Origin: Bolinopsis microptera
Lineage: Eukaryota; Ctenophora; Tentaculata; Lobata; Bolinopsidae
Direction of reading: 5' to 3'
Length of the DNA stretch: 64,000 bases
Assembly: GCF_026151205.1 (NCBI RefSeq)
Contig: NC_087079.1
Location: 9,910,635 to 9,974,634 of the forward strand
The stretch's first letter is position 1; each line of letters starts with the position of its first letter. The notes beneath the pieces were generated by a model. That model saw nothing but the letters and a program-made list of their open reading frames with translations. It was not told where the DNA came from and did not search any database. Shown here piece by piece: positions 43,901-52,366 of the stretch. The translations under genes were made by a program, and so were the position numbers.

Positions 43901-46900
43901 AGAACTCAATAGGGTTTCAATATTTTTTCATGAAATTTTCATAATCAACGTAGAATGGCATTTCAACCTTAAGTTTTGGACAGAATTTTGAGTTAGGCCT
44001 TTTTGCATTGCAAATTTTGGAATTTGGCCGCCAAATGCAATTCTACGTTGATTCTGAAAATTTCATGTAAAAATATTGAAGTATTTGGTTAAATTGGGCC
44101 TAATTTGGACCAAATATGGGCTTGGCTGCCCCGCGGGCACCGTTTGGCGGTTGGGGTCCGGGACCCCCTCAAAAGTTCGGTCACCGGTCCTAGTTTGTTG
44201 GTCAACTGTTATCTCGAAACCAAGTTTCACAAAACTTGGTTTAATGCTTCCATTTAAGCTATTCATTTTAAAGGTTCCATCATAGAATCTCAGGTTTAAG
44301 TATTTGATTTAAAGATTTTACTCACTAGATAAGACTCGTTTAATCTGAAAATGACTGCAAATATTCTCTCCCGTCAGGTATGTTGGAATGGAAGACGATC
44401 AGAAGATTCAGATGGCTTTTACTAAGAAGCAGGTTGAAGCTCGTAAGGATTGGCTTACTCAGGGAATGTTGGAGAGGAGAGAGCGGAGAGCAGCTGGTGA
44501 GTTTCTTAGTTAGTAACTCTAGTTACCAGCATGGTTACTAGCCTAGTTACTAACACAATTAGTAACCAAGTTACTGACTTAGTTGTTAACTTAATCACGT
44601 TGCTACCAACCAATACACTAACTTAACTATTAACTTAATGATTAACCTAGTTGCAAATAACTTATCAGAAGCTGATATAGTTCAACCCACTAAGTAACTA
44701 GACAACTAGCATACTACCCAGAACCCTTCCAACTACCAACTAATATACTAATTCCTAGGTGAGAGTGAACTGTATCTCTACCACAAAACTCAAACTGCTG
44801 TAACCTACACAGAGTTCATTGACAGAGAGTTGATTCTCTTCAGTAACTATGACAACGAGCGCAGTATTCCCTGTATTATGGACGGATTTAAACCTGCCCA
44901 GAGGAAGGTCATGTTTACCTGCTTTAAGAGGTGAGTTTTATTGATATCTCAAGATTATAGGTCAATTGTCGTACTAAGCTCTAGATTTCGCGACAATTGA
45001 CCCCAGTGTAATTACATAGGGGGTCAATTGTCGGGGGTCAATTGTCGCGGTACCATGTCAGACATTGTTGGTTGCTGTGAATTGTGATGACAGTGAATCT
45101 TTCTAACAATGTTTTGTGTTTCAGGAATCTCAAGAAGGAGATAAAAGTAGCGCAGTTGGTAGGAAGTGCCTCTGAAATATCAGGGTACCATCACGGTGAA
45201 CAGAGTCTTGCTGGCACTATTGTCAACCTCGCTCAAAACTTTGTGGGCTCTAACAATCTCAACCTTCTCGAACCAAATGGTACGTTTGATTTTAAACAAA
45301 AATCTTATGAAATGATTTTAGTTCAATATTACTGGTTTTTCTTTACTCCGTTGACCGTTTACCCGATGGTTGAAGTTTAGTTTGATAATGTATAGTATAC
45401 ATATATTATATAATAATTGAAATATTGTATACAATATTACTTTATGGAAACTTGAGACGTATACATTGTATACGTCTCAAGTTTCCATAAAGTAATATTG
45501 TCAAAACTGCTGTCCTACAGATGTTGAGTATATTGGTCAGAATGTTGCAGTTTAACATGTTTGTAACTTTATTAGTCCGTACATAATAATAAACTATTCC
45601 AGGGCAGTTTGGTACGCGACTAAGTGGAGGTAGCGATAGCGCGGCCCCTCGTTACATCTTTACGTGCTTATCTCCCCTTGCGCGGCTCTGCTTCCCCACA
45701 GTAGATGACAACATCCTCCAGTCCATCTGGGATGATAACAAGAAGGTGGAACCTGTCTGGTAGGTTGTTTTCCGTTAGTCTTATCAATCCCTTTTTTTAT
45801 TTCTGCCTCAGATTTTATGCTCCTGCTTATAGTATTACTATCGGACCTGAAGGTAGCAGACGTATGAATGATTAAGCTTGTGAATTTCAATATTACATAA
45901 AAACAAAATTAACAAGAATAATATTGATTTTATATTTCTATACTACTCCCACACTATTCTCATTTCTCAAACTAACTTTGTTCCAGGTACGCCCCTATAA
46001 TCCCCATGTGTCTAGTAAACGGTGGTCAAGGTATCGGTACTGGCTACTCCACCTTCATCCCCAACTTCTCCGTCAAGGAAATCATCGAGAACACCAAGCG
46101 GCTCATCAAGGGACAGGAGTACCAGGAGATGTATCCTTCATACCGGAATCATACCGGTCAAATGGTGAAAGTAGACGAGCAGAAGTATCTGAGCGTGGGT
46201 AAGATAATGAGGACAGCTAACTCCAAATTCCAGATCCTTGAACTGCCTGTTGGGACTTGGACTCAGAATTATATAGAGAAGCACATGATGCTGTTTGCGG
46301 AGGGGAACGAGAAGCTTCAGCCGATTTTCAAGGATTATTCGGATGATAACACGGATGAGATTGTTAAGTTCAACATTACAGGTAACTTGTAATGTTACAC
46401 ACTTGTTTACACTTAGTGCCGAGATCTTGTAATTGATGCTGACACATACTCGTGAAAACGGAGTACTTCTAAGCACACTTTGTTCTGACCGATTGCAGGG
46501 CACAATAAATTGATATCCTGCTATTAACAGCGGAACCAAGTGACATCAACAAATGGGAGAGAGAAGGAATTCACACCAAACTAAAGTTGACATCGGCCAT
46601 TAATCTGACCAACATGGTCATGCACGATCAGCACGGTGTTTTAAGAAAGTACGAATCTCCTAAAGAGGTCATGGAAGACTTCTATCCAGCCAGGTTATAT
46701 TTTAAACTGTTTTACACCGGAACTTCTGAAGGTTCAAATTTGTGATTTAGTGAACACGACAGAAGTTCTATATCTAAGATATTTTCAATAGGTAATAGGT
46801 ATACTAATGTGAACGAAAAAGATTACCGGGGTCAAGACTTGAACTTGCACACCTTGCGGCGTCTGACCCTTAATCAGAATTGTTAACGATGATATCTTGA

Positions 46901-49900
46901 CATAATTAAACTATGACGACTTGATCCGTTTAAAGCTATATTAATATTTCGTTTGATATCTAGTTATATCTTGCCTCGATATCGATGATGGCATCCTTTG
47001 ATAAACTCTGTTATTGGTAATAAGAGGAGATGATGTCAGGATCTTTTCGTTAAAAAGATAAACTCACCCCAAAACTCACTCCCATACTAACATCTCGGGA
47101 AGATATAGACAGCATCTCAACCTGGGATTATTGATCGTTAACAAGATAGAAAATCCAATTATCTTCACTAAACCTGAGACCTGGGGTATATATAATATAA
47201 GGATCTAGATAGTATCCAAAACTTCCCCGGGGTGGCGGAATTGGTAGACGCATCTGATTAAGGGTCAGGCGCCGCAAGGAATGCAAGTTCAAGTCTTGTC
47301 CCCGGTAATCTTTTTCGTTCACATTAGTATACCTATTACCTATTGAAAATATCTTAGATAAAGTGTTCCACTGCTTTTACTGAAAGAAAGCTGGGGTTAT
47401 GGTCAAACATGCAACTTTTAGTTTTAGTAGGTTAAGCTGTTATTTGCAGGTACCCGATTAACAAACTGCATTTTCTGTAATACATGTTTGTAATACTGTA
47501 ATTTCATTTCAGGTTGGCAATTTATGTTAAAAGGAAAGATTTCCTGGTCGGGAAATTCGAGGCCGAAGCTAACCAACTTCTAAACAAAGCGAGGTTCATC
47601 GTCGAAAAAATAGAGGGTAAAATCAAAGTTGAGAACGTAAAGCACAGAGACCTGATTGCTGTTTTGTTAAAGCGAGGGTTTGACAGCGACCCGATGAAGA
47701 AATGGCAAACTGCCCACGATAAGCTCATGAACTCGAACCCCGAGGAAGTACCAGTGGAAGGTGATGAAGAGGAGAACTCCGAAGAGGAGAGTCCAGAAGA
47801 AAACCTCTCTCAACCAGGCGACCCTAACTACGACTACCTGATCGACATGTCCATCAGAACTCTGACTCTAGAGCGAAAGAATGCACTTGAGAAGAAACGT
47901 GACGAGAAATTGGCCGAGTTAGAGGAACTGAAGAACACTCCAGTTTCAAAACTGTGGTTGAACGATATCAAGGAGCTGGAGGAGGGATTGAAGAAGTATG
48001 CAATTGACCTGGCGAAGAAGCAAGCCCAGTCTGCAAAGCGGATGAAGCAGACAAGTACAAAGAAATACGTTAACAACTATGCTGATGATTTGGGTAAATT
48101 TATTTTACATTTCTGACTGAACTGACGATGTTCTAAATTTGAATCATCTTAATGTTTGGGAATTACCATATGATGGTCATAATCACCCGTTGTTTATAAG
48201 TTGACAGTGAATTTCGCAGTAAATTTAATGCGAGTTTAGACTTATAACCTGGTACATTTCAGGAGAAGAGGTCAGATTTAAGGTACCTATTGAAACAGTG
48301 AAAGTGAAACGAGAGCCTAAAGTCAAGAAAGAACCCACTGAACCGAAAGCACCAAAAGCACCAGCAGTGAAGAAAGAAAAGAAGGAAGCAAATGGTGAAC
48401 CTCAACCTATGTCTCTAGCGGATAGGATGAAGAAAAAGCGCAAGAGCTCACCGATGAAGCCTAAGAAGAATCCATGGGAGACAGACAGCGAAGAGGATGA
48501 TGATATATCAGACTTCAGTGGCGTATCAGGCGAGGAATCTGATGAAGATTTCAGACCAGTTACAAAGAAAGCTAAGTCAGCCACCAACGGGGCTGCTCTC
48601 AAGCTTGAGCCTGATATTAGCTTAGGTAAATCAATTTAACATTTTACACTTTTAAATTTTGTCACGTTCTTTTTTCTTCAGATTCGAGGGGATCGAGGTT
48701 ACATTTATTTATTCATTTTATTTCTGAAACAATTTTTCTCAATTTTAGATTCGACTATGGACGACACGGAAGACTCCTTTTCTCTAAACGATAATAAGAG
48801 TGCACCTGTTAAAAAAGAAACTATTTCTCTGGGTTAGTAACAGCGTGGGCTAATACTTTATTTCAAACTTAAGATATAGACTAGAATAGATGTTCTTCTC
48901 CCCTTTACTTCTGGGAGAGCATATTTTTATTAGCCCTGAATACCTGAATGTCTGACGTCTGTATTGAAACTTCTGACAAAGCTACAAATTATAAAGCTCG
49001 TTTACATGTTTACTGTTAAAACTCCAACAATCTTATGTTTACGATCTGCTAATTACTGATCGTTAAGTTTACATATTTACGTCATAGTTAACGGGTGATT
49101 CTCGTAAAATATTTGTTTTAAATACAAGACCGTCGACGAGTCCAGCTCGGGGCGCGTCTTGGTAGGTTATAAACCTACAACGTCATAGCTAATTTTGATA
49201 CTTCTTCAGACGACACAGTTTCACCAGCTAAACCACCCCCACCTCCACTTAAGAAAGCGCCCGAAAATAAAGCTCCCGCAAATAAAGCTCCCGCAAATAA
49301 AGCTCCTGCCAAGAAGCCAGTTGCTAAGACCACCTCCAAGAAGATCACTGATTTTCTTTCCGGAGACTCAGATCAGGAACTGAAGAAGAAAGCTGCCCCA
49401 AAGAAGAAGCTAGGTCCCAGTACCTTGGGCGCTAAGAAACCCGCGGCTAAAGCCGCTCCCGCTAAGAAAGCCAAAAGTCCGTGGAGTGATTCAGACGATG
49501 AATCCCCGCAAACCAGCAAGAAATCTAAGGTAATCTGTCGGCAAACTTGTTAGGGATTGGCAATAGAAAATCAAAATTTTAATTAGTATTATTCGATCCA
49601 GCTTGAACGTCTTTATTTTTCCTTTAGAAGTTTACAGTTATTTTGTTCAGAGGGACTTCATTAAAGGCTTCACATTAATCACTCTCGGTAAACTATCATG
49701 CGGGAAAATTGTGGGAGTAATTCCATCTCAATAAGAATTAAGATTAGAGAAATAATGAATTAGACCTTCATTGGATATCACTCACCAATTATTCCATTTC
49801 AGAAGAAGATGTCTGACAGTGATGGAAGTGACTTCGACCTTGGTGAGTAATTATTATTTCTCGCTCTGTTCATAGGTGCAGATTTCGTTTTGAGGTGAAC

Positions 49901-51550
49901 TTTTAAGTTCCCGAGAAATTTTCTTAAGTTTGCTTTTTTTTCCTCCTCGGGCACATTCGTAACCTACGGGCCAGGTAAACCTAAACTACATATTGACCGT
50001 TATGTACGTCGGTATCTGTTGAGGAGCCAAATCATCTGAAAAGCCCTAAACCTACAGGGTGGGCCAAAAGTCAGTACCCATACGTTGGCCTTAATAGCTC
50101 CGCCGTGTTTTATATTTGAGAGCTGTTGCTTTGCAGATGGCATACTGTACTTACTGGTTCGAGGATTCCGTCGTCAAAATTTGAAAATTCGAATATTTTA
50201 GACCACGCCCATTCAATATTAAAACACCTATATTGTTTTCTCTGAACATGCTGAACGCCTAATTTTTTCAGAGACGGTAGATTATCAAATGTTGCATATG
50301 ATCTGAAAACATGAGGCAAAACGGATTAGAAATGACAAAGTTATCAAGCATTTTCTGTATCTCGTTAACAATATTGACTGGGTGATTATGTGACACCGTG
50401 ACACGACACCTTAATTGGGCACCCTTAACAATTCCCATAATGTTTAACGGGGTAGTTAACGGGGGCACCTTATTACGTGATTAGGTAAACCAATCACCTG
50501 ATCACACGTAATGAATAAACTCGTTATGCTTCATATCTCGGTCATCTGAGAAGCTACAGTTCTAATTCTTTCAGGACAAACGTAATTCGAATGGCCAAAC
50601 ACAATTCAATAACATTTAGCTTGATCCGACTATCCAAACTATCAAATAAATGTGAAAATGAACCTCCATTTGAAAAAAATGAAAGCGAATATTTTTCGAG
50701 TTGACAATGCAAATTCCTCGAACCAGTGGTGGTACTAAGTCATACCAGAAAGAAGTATTTAAATTGGGCACTCAGTGACTGAGCTATAAAGGCCAACGTA
50801 TGGGTACTTTTGGCCCACCCTGTATATTTTGCTCAGGCACGTAGCCAGGATTTTTCTTTGGGGGGGGGGGGGGGGGCTGTCGGCGAGTGAAGCTGCAAGC
50901 TGTGGCAGGGGTCTGGGGGCGCGGACCCATTGGCGGGGGCTAGGGGGGCGCAGCCCCCCGGAAAATTTTTGCAAAATAGGGTGTTTTAGGCTAAATTGAA
51001 AGTTTAATGAATTTACAAAAATGTATGGTTTGGCATAATCATTGCCTACAATCCTGACCTGAGTAATTTACCCCTTTGAGACTTTATTTTGGGTTGAAAA
51101 TTGAGTTTATCGAGAGGAAAAGAAAAATCTCTGGTTCAAATTTGGATTTGAAGCCATGTTTAATTTTTTCTGTTTAGGTCAATTTTTTGCGCAGAAAGCG
51201 TTCGATTTTAGGGGAAAAAATTTATGTTTGCTTATAATTTTTATGGTGCCGACGGCACCTGAAATCGACGAAATCTGCAGGGGTGGCTCTGTTAGTCATT
51301 TCAAAGTTCTGAGGGAAGGGTCGATGCTCACATTGTTTAAATGTTCGGGCTTTCACATCATTCTCATTTCTTAAGCCATTTAATTTAAAGGCTTAATTAG
51401 AAATCTTGAACGATAACCTTTTCTCATCTGAATATTTCTGAATATTTTCTAATATTCCCAGATGATAAGCCAGTGGTCCACAGAAACTCGGGAGGAAGGA
51501 GCAGGAAAACTGTCAAGTACACCTTTGGGGACTCGGATGAGTCCGATTGA
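28993..51550 (+). CDS. TOP2: DNA topoisomerase II, 27 exons
   Basis: ATP-dependent type IIA enzyme that passes one DNA duplex through a double-strand break, in the nucleus. Exons: 28993-29154, 29481-29635, 29791-29929, 30195-30286, 30424-30508, 30679-30792, 30997-31140, 31339-31476, 32185-32311, 39279-39481, 39715-39856, 42330-42461, 42704-42821, 43015-43110, 43242-43314, 44378-44496, 44759-44930, 45125-45279, 45603-45759, 45987-46381, 46531-46693, 47513-48093, 48263-48625, 48749-48832, 49210-49529, 49803-49842, 51462-51550. GHKL ATPase: NASDNKQRD, MNDGKGIP, TGGRNGFGAKLCNVFS. TOPRIM: LTEGDSAKTLA and the MADQDV/DGSHIKGL junction. Breakage-reunion: catalytic Tyr in APRYIF and the GQGIGTGYST loop. 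The C-terminal region is Lys- and acid-rich with PENKAPANKAPANK repeats and ends FGDSDESD. I chose the ATG giving MSSSDEA. The exon 8 donor (AAGAAG/GTCCAG) is weak. Introns 9, 11 and 21 host other genes. Confidence 0.93.
29205..29345 (+). repeat. Retroelement 3'-tail fragment in topoisomerase intron 1
   Basis: The stretch AAATTTGGAGCCA ... TTTATATAGGGTAATTGT ... TGTGTATATTGTTTGAATAA matches in order the 3' end of the retroelement that finishes at about 16760 (TTTGGAGCCA, TTATATAGGGTCATTGTGAC, TGTATATTGTTTGAATAA). It looks like a heavily 5'-truncated copy. Confidence 0.55.
31618..32165. repeat. 18-bp minisatellite in topoisomerase II intron 8
   Basis: About 30 tandem copies of GTAGGAACTATGACTGAA, with a recurring ACAGAA variant. 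They fill most of the intron between the exons ending at 31476 and starting at 32185. The repeat length is a multiple of three, so a long EVGTMT frame stays open. It is not in the exon 8 frame, so I do not call it protein. Confidence 0.93.
32617..33885 (-). CDS. ENPP-family ectonucleotide pyrophosphatase/phosphodiesterase, intronless
   Basis: A 422-residue alkaline-phosphatase-superfamily enzyme that should hydrolyse phosphodiester or pyrophosphate bonds outside the cell. The N terminus is a signal peptide (MFKKMLGLIFYVLLIKNVLA). Metal and nucleophile residues are visible: IFGVDGY (Asp36), PTKTFPN (Thr67 nucleophile), YPTQHGI, YSNEPDHSLHR (Asp/His), ITSDHGM (Asp-His) and GGHGYDN (His). So it looks catalytically complete. 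No transmembrane anchor, somatomedin-B or nuclease-like domain is seen, so a secreted catalytic-domain-only form is likely. The substrate cannot be told from this. The gene sits antisense inside intron 9 of topoisomerase II. The lack of introns suggests a retrocopy or a family of single-exon genes. Confidence 0.9.
   Translation of the reverse strand: MFKKMLGLIFYVLLIKNVLAKSVVDERVPLIIFGVDGYSHQHYLQYGNKTSGDSNIFPIQPVFPTKTFPNFMSIATGLYPTQHGIVNNGFYNQKRNLKFRYEDNQNEDFDWFKGEPIWVTAKKAGLRSYIDTWVGSGADYGGLIPDIEFGYRVHTFEQTVQGLVENMDGDYRTRCDLYMLYSNEPDHSLHRNDNTDNETVQEIIDLAERRISLLKSALGNRKYNLIITSDHGMTSHKRRYQLPKLIRDKAKLFYQGEVPWWYSKQNRSVAEDVRDLNRFLQSSGMTGLSAVETAALDNRFQMCGLEEEGLPDIIFIGDDGVVISSWDYLAGGHGYDNTFPKMYAHARVSGPGFREVPGVEDRPLKMNTELYNLFCSLLGIKPANNTGDLYTFDSLLSNPPDRTEWEASYSQVQAPCDQPLPT
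35154..38318. mobile_element. 3.2-kb foldback (giant inverted-repeat) element
   Basis: The ends are a G-run followed by GTCAACCTCATTTTACCTCA, and the inverse followed by a C-run. Target duplication TATAAT lies at 35148-35153 and 38319-38324. Inverted arms cover roughly 35990-36460 against 37750-38220, and an inner pair 36660-36750 against 37140-37235. The centre contains GCACGGTCCCT and CCGGCTACTAACCGG repeats, themselves symmetric. Left-arm sequence 35254-35985 has no partner on the right, so one arm gained or lost about 730 bp. No transposase is visible. Confidence 0.85.
36690..37215. repeat. Short tandem and inverted repeats at the core of the foldback element
   Basis: Clusters of TGCACGGTCCC (36690-36840) are mirrored by GGGACCGTGCA (37130-37200). 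Between them, CCGGCTAGTAACCGG-like blocks alternate in both directions. The whole core could fold into a nearly continuous hairpin. Confidence 0.8.
38725..39278. other. Remainder of topoisomerase II intron 9
   Basis: AT-rich sequence between the acyltransferase remnant and exon 10. I see no gene. It may hold the promoter of the antisense nested gene. Confidence 0.35.
40337..41383 (-). CDS. Class A (rhodopsin-like) G-protein-coupled receptor, intronless
   Basis: A 348-residue protein with seven hydrophobic segments. Class A marks include the paired cysteines for the TM3-loop 2 bridge (RRCAVKLVF; YEYCSYGDL), an Arg at the end of TM3 (VVRSIFV in place of DRY), the TM6 Pro (TTLPWAFVML in place of CWxP) and a TM7 motif SPLAYIL in place of NPxxY. 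The N terminus is short and has a curious MMESETPIMMETPM repeat. The C terminus ends with a CGRCLGERNF tail. The degenerate DRY and NPxxY motifs are common in lineage-specific invertebrate receptor families. The ligand is unknown. It is antisense in intron 11 of topoisomerase II, a second single-exon gene in the same host. Confidence 0.85.
   Translation of the reverse strand: METHMMESETPIMMETPMIYDYPNPFKMGLWISSSVCIPSYISLILFSTTILHITSQHFRKLSDLYLSVIFYLVCQLLLLLVITSSWLLEIVRQGESERRCAVKLVFQTFAMVLPGYCILIITVVRSIFVTVPLSYMHYLKMRNQVIGLVISVVIAGLIACLPSIGVCGTRMRSTYKYEYCSYGDLKTPSCRVFSGVLLCVGFGVPIMGTVGLYVYIYQIAVRARKSHRRLTESCLTSTSEIKTEKSGNHTEATERSTIPWSILVTLLITVTTTLPWAFVMLYSTELTESLEQNNSLTLVFDLFYATLQVVVGISPLAYILTTNSIRVVFVGLVRKGLCGRCLGERNF
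41400..42329. other. Rest of topoisomerase II intron 11, GPCR 5' flank
   Basis: No further coding sequence is recognised between the receptor start and topoisomerase exon 12. It probably holds the receptor's promoter on the minus strand. Confidence 0.35.
43377..44236. mobile_element. Inverted-repeat element with about 150-bp arms
   Basis: The left arm (GTGAAACTTGGTTTCGAGAT ... GGACCGGTGACCGAACTTTT ... CCAAACGGTGCCCGCGGGGC) recurs inverted at the right (GCCCCGCGGGCACCGTTTGG ... AAAAGTTCGGTCACCGGTCC). A second inner pair (around AATCAACGTAGAATGGCATT and CAATTCTACGTTGATTC) nests inside. It sits in topoisomerase II intron 15, preceded by a G-run. There is no coding capacity, and the target duplication is unclear. 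Confidence 0.8.
45432..45502. repeat. Perfect 34-bp-arm palindrome with 3-base loop
   Basis: The arms run ACAATATTACTTTATGGAAA ... CGTATAC on one side and are exactly complementary on the other, with loop ATT. It lies in topoisomerase II intron 18. It could be the end of a small foldback element or form a hairpin in the pre-mRNA. Confidence 0.9.
46804..46882 (-). pseudogene. Partial tRNA-Leu copy (3' two thirds)
   Basis: On the minus strand this reads from the anticodon arm (CTGATTAAGGGTCAG) through a well paired variable arm (ACGCCGCAAGGTGT) and T arm to the acceptor 3' strand. It then shares the same 3' flank as the copy at 47226. The 5' third is replaced by AT-rich sequence. Confidence 0.7.
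47226..47306 (+). tRNA. tRNA-Leu (AAG), unusual, inside a transposon arm
   Basis: A class II tRNA-like cloverleaf. The acceptor stem (47226-47232 with 47300-47306) has 6 of 7 pairs, mismatched at the first pair. The D arm is GGCGGAATTGGTAGACGC. The anticodon stem TCTGA/TCAGG carries loop TTAAGGG (anticodon AAG, 47260-47262). A long variable arm contains CGCCGCAAGG. The T arm is GCAAG TTCAAGT CTTGT. The GGTGGCGGAATTGGTAGACGC-type D region is much closer to bacterial or organellar tRNA-Leu than to the animal nuclear form. The first-pair mismatch and its place in an inverted repeat make it uncertain whether it is expressed or charged. Confidence 0.6.
50055..50822. mobile_element. Mariner/Tc1-like non-autonomous element
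   Basis: Inverted termini CAGGGTGGGCCAAAAGT, followed by ACCCATACGTTGGCCTT, with TA on both sides (50053-50054 and 50823-50824). The left arm has three or four extra bases (CAGT) relative to the right. The interior of 768 bp has no transposase. It lies in the last intron of topoisomerase II. Confidence 0.82.
50835..50975. mobile_element. Possible end of another hAT-like MITE (G-run type)
   Basis: CAGGCACGTAGCCAGGATTT followed by a long G-run and GGGGGGCGCAGCCCCCC resembles the ends of short hAT-like elements widespread in animals. No matching opposite terminus was found, so its extent is uncertain. Confidence 0.4.
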
Positions 51551-52366
51551 GTCCAGCCGGTCGCGGTCTGGTATGACGAGATTGTAAAGTTCCTTTCAAA
51601 GAAGTGGTCTGGACTCCCGATTGATATTTAATAATTTGGACAATTTTGTTTGAATGTTGAAAGTGTTAAAAAGAATCGAGCATTTTGTTATGAAACGCTT
51701 CCTTATCATGCTACTTATTTAAGTTTTGTTCAGCGGGCTGAGCTGCTGTATAACTATAAATATCTAACTATTACCACTGTAATTTCTCCTTAAACGTTTA
51801 CTTGTTGACTATTTGTTGCAAGTTTATTTATCTTGAGGCTGATTCGCTTAAGTAATACCATTTTTGCTCCTTAGAATTAAGTTTAATAATGTTAAAATGT
51901 TGAACATTCTGACTTCTTGTAGAAGATACCAGCAAAGATTTATTTTGTATTCGTTTCAAACCTCGAGAGACCTGTCACGGTATTTTCAATTTCTAACACA
52001 ACTTGTGTCGCTAAAATGGTGCCACTTGCCAGACAATTTTTTAAATTATATAATTTATAGCATTATTTTCATTTTCAAATTTATTTGTCCCACCTTCTAA
52101 CAACTGTGTTTTACTGATTCCTTAACTGAACTTGAAGGACTGTTCACAGATTAAATATTTCAACGTTAAGAAGCGAAATAACGTCATATTTAATTAAATA
52201 CTTTATGAGACTGAGAGATTCTCAAAATCCCGTCCAACAAATGCAAAATGCATACTACTCATCCTCAAAAGTAACGAATTCAAAATTGATCAACGATTTC
52301 AGAATTTCAAAAAATACCATAAATGTTTCCGATTCAAAAAAACCAAGCCTCCACAGTTGACTGTTT
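51551..52366. other. Intergenic between convergent topoisomerase II and secreted-protein locus
   Basis: Should carry the 3' untranslated regions of both convergent genes. AT-rich. No gene, tRNA or clear repeat found. Confidence 0.4.

Larger units (their letters stand above)
46773..47358. mobile_element. TA-flanked inverted-repeat element with tRNA-derived arms
   Basis: The left arm starts TCTAAGATATTTTCAATAGG and the right arm is its inverse, each flanked by TA (46771-46772 and 47359-47360). The arms (about 110 bp) continue through GTATACTAATGTGAACG and AAAAGATTACCGGGG into tRNA-Leu-like sequence. The right arm holds a whole tRNA-like sequence; the left holds only its 3' two thirds, with a better paired variable arm. 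It occupies topoisomerase II intron 21. Confidence 0.75.

Noticed and set aside
44500-44760. GTTACTAAC/AGTTACT-like repeated phrases as an array
   Set aside because: Too irregular to define a unit; likely simple-sequence drift in an intron.
47226-47306. Bacterial contamination of the assembly as the source of the tRNA
   Set aside because: The tRNA is embedded in an inverted-repeat element within a topoisomerase II intron, with animal exons on both sides in phase.
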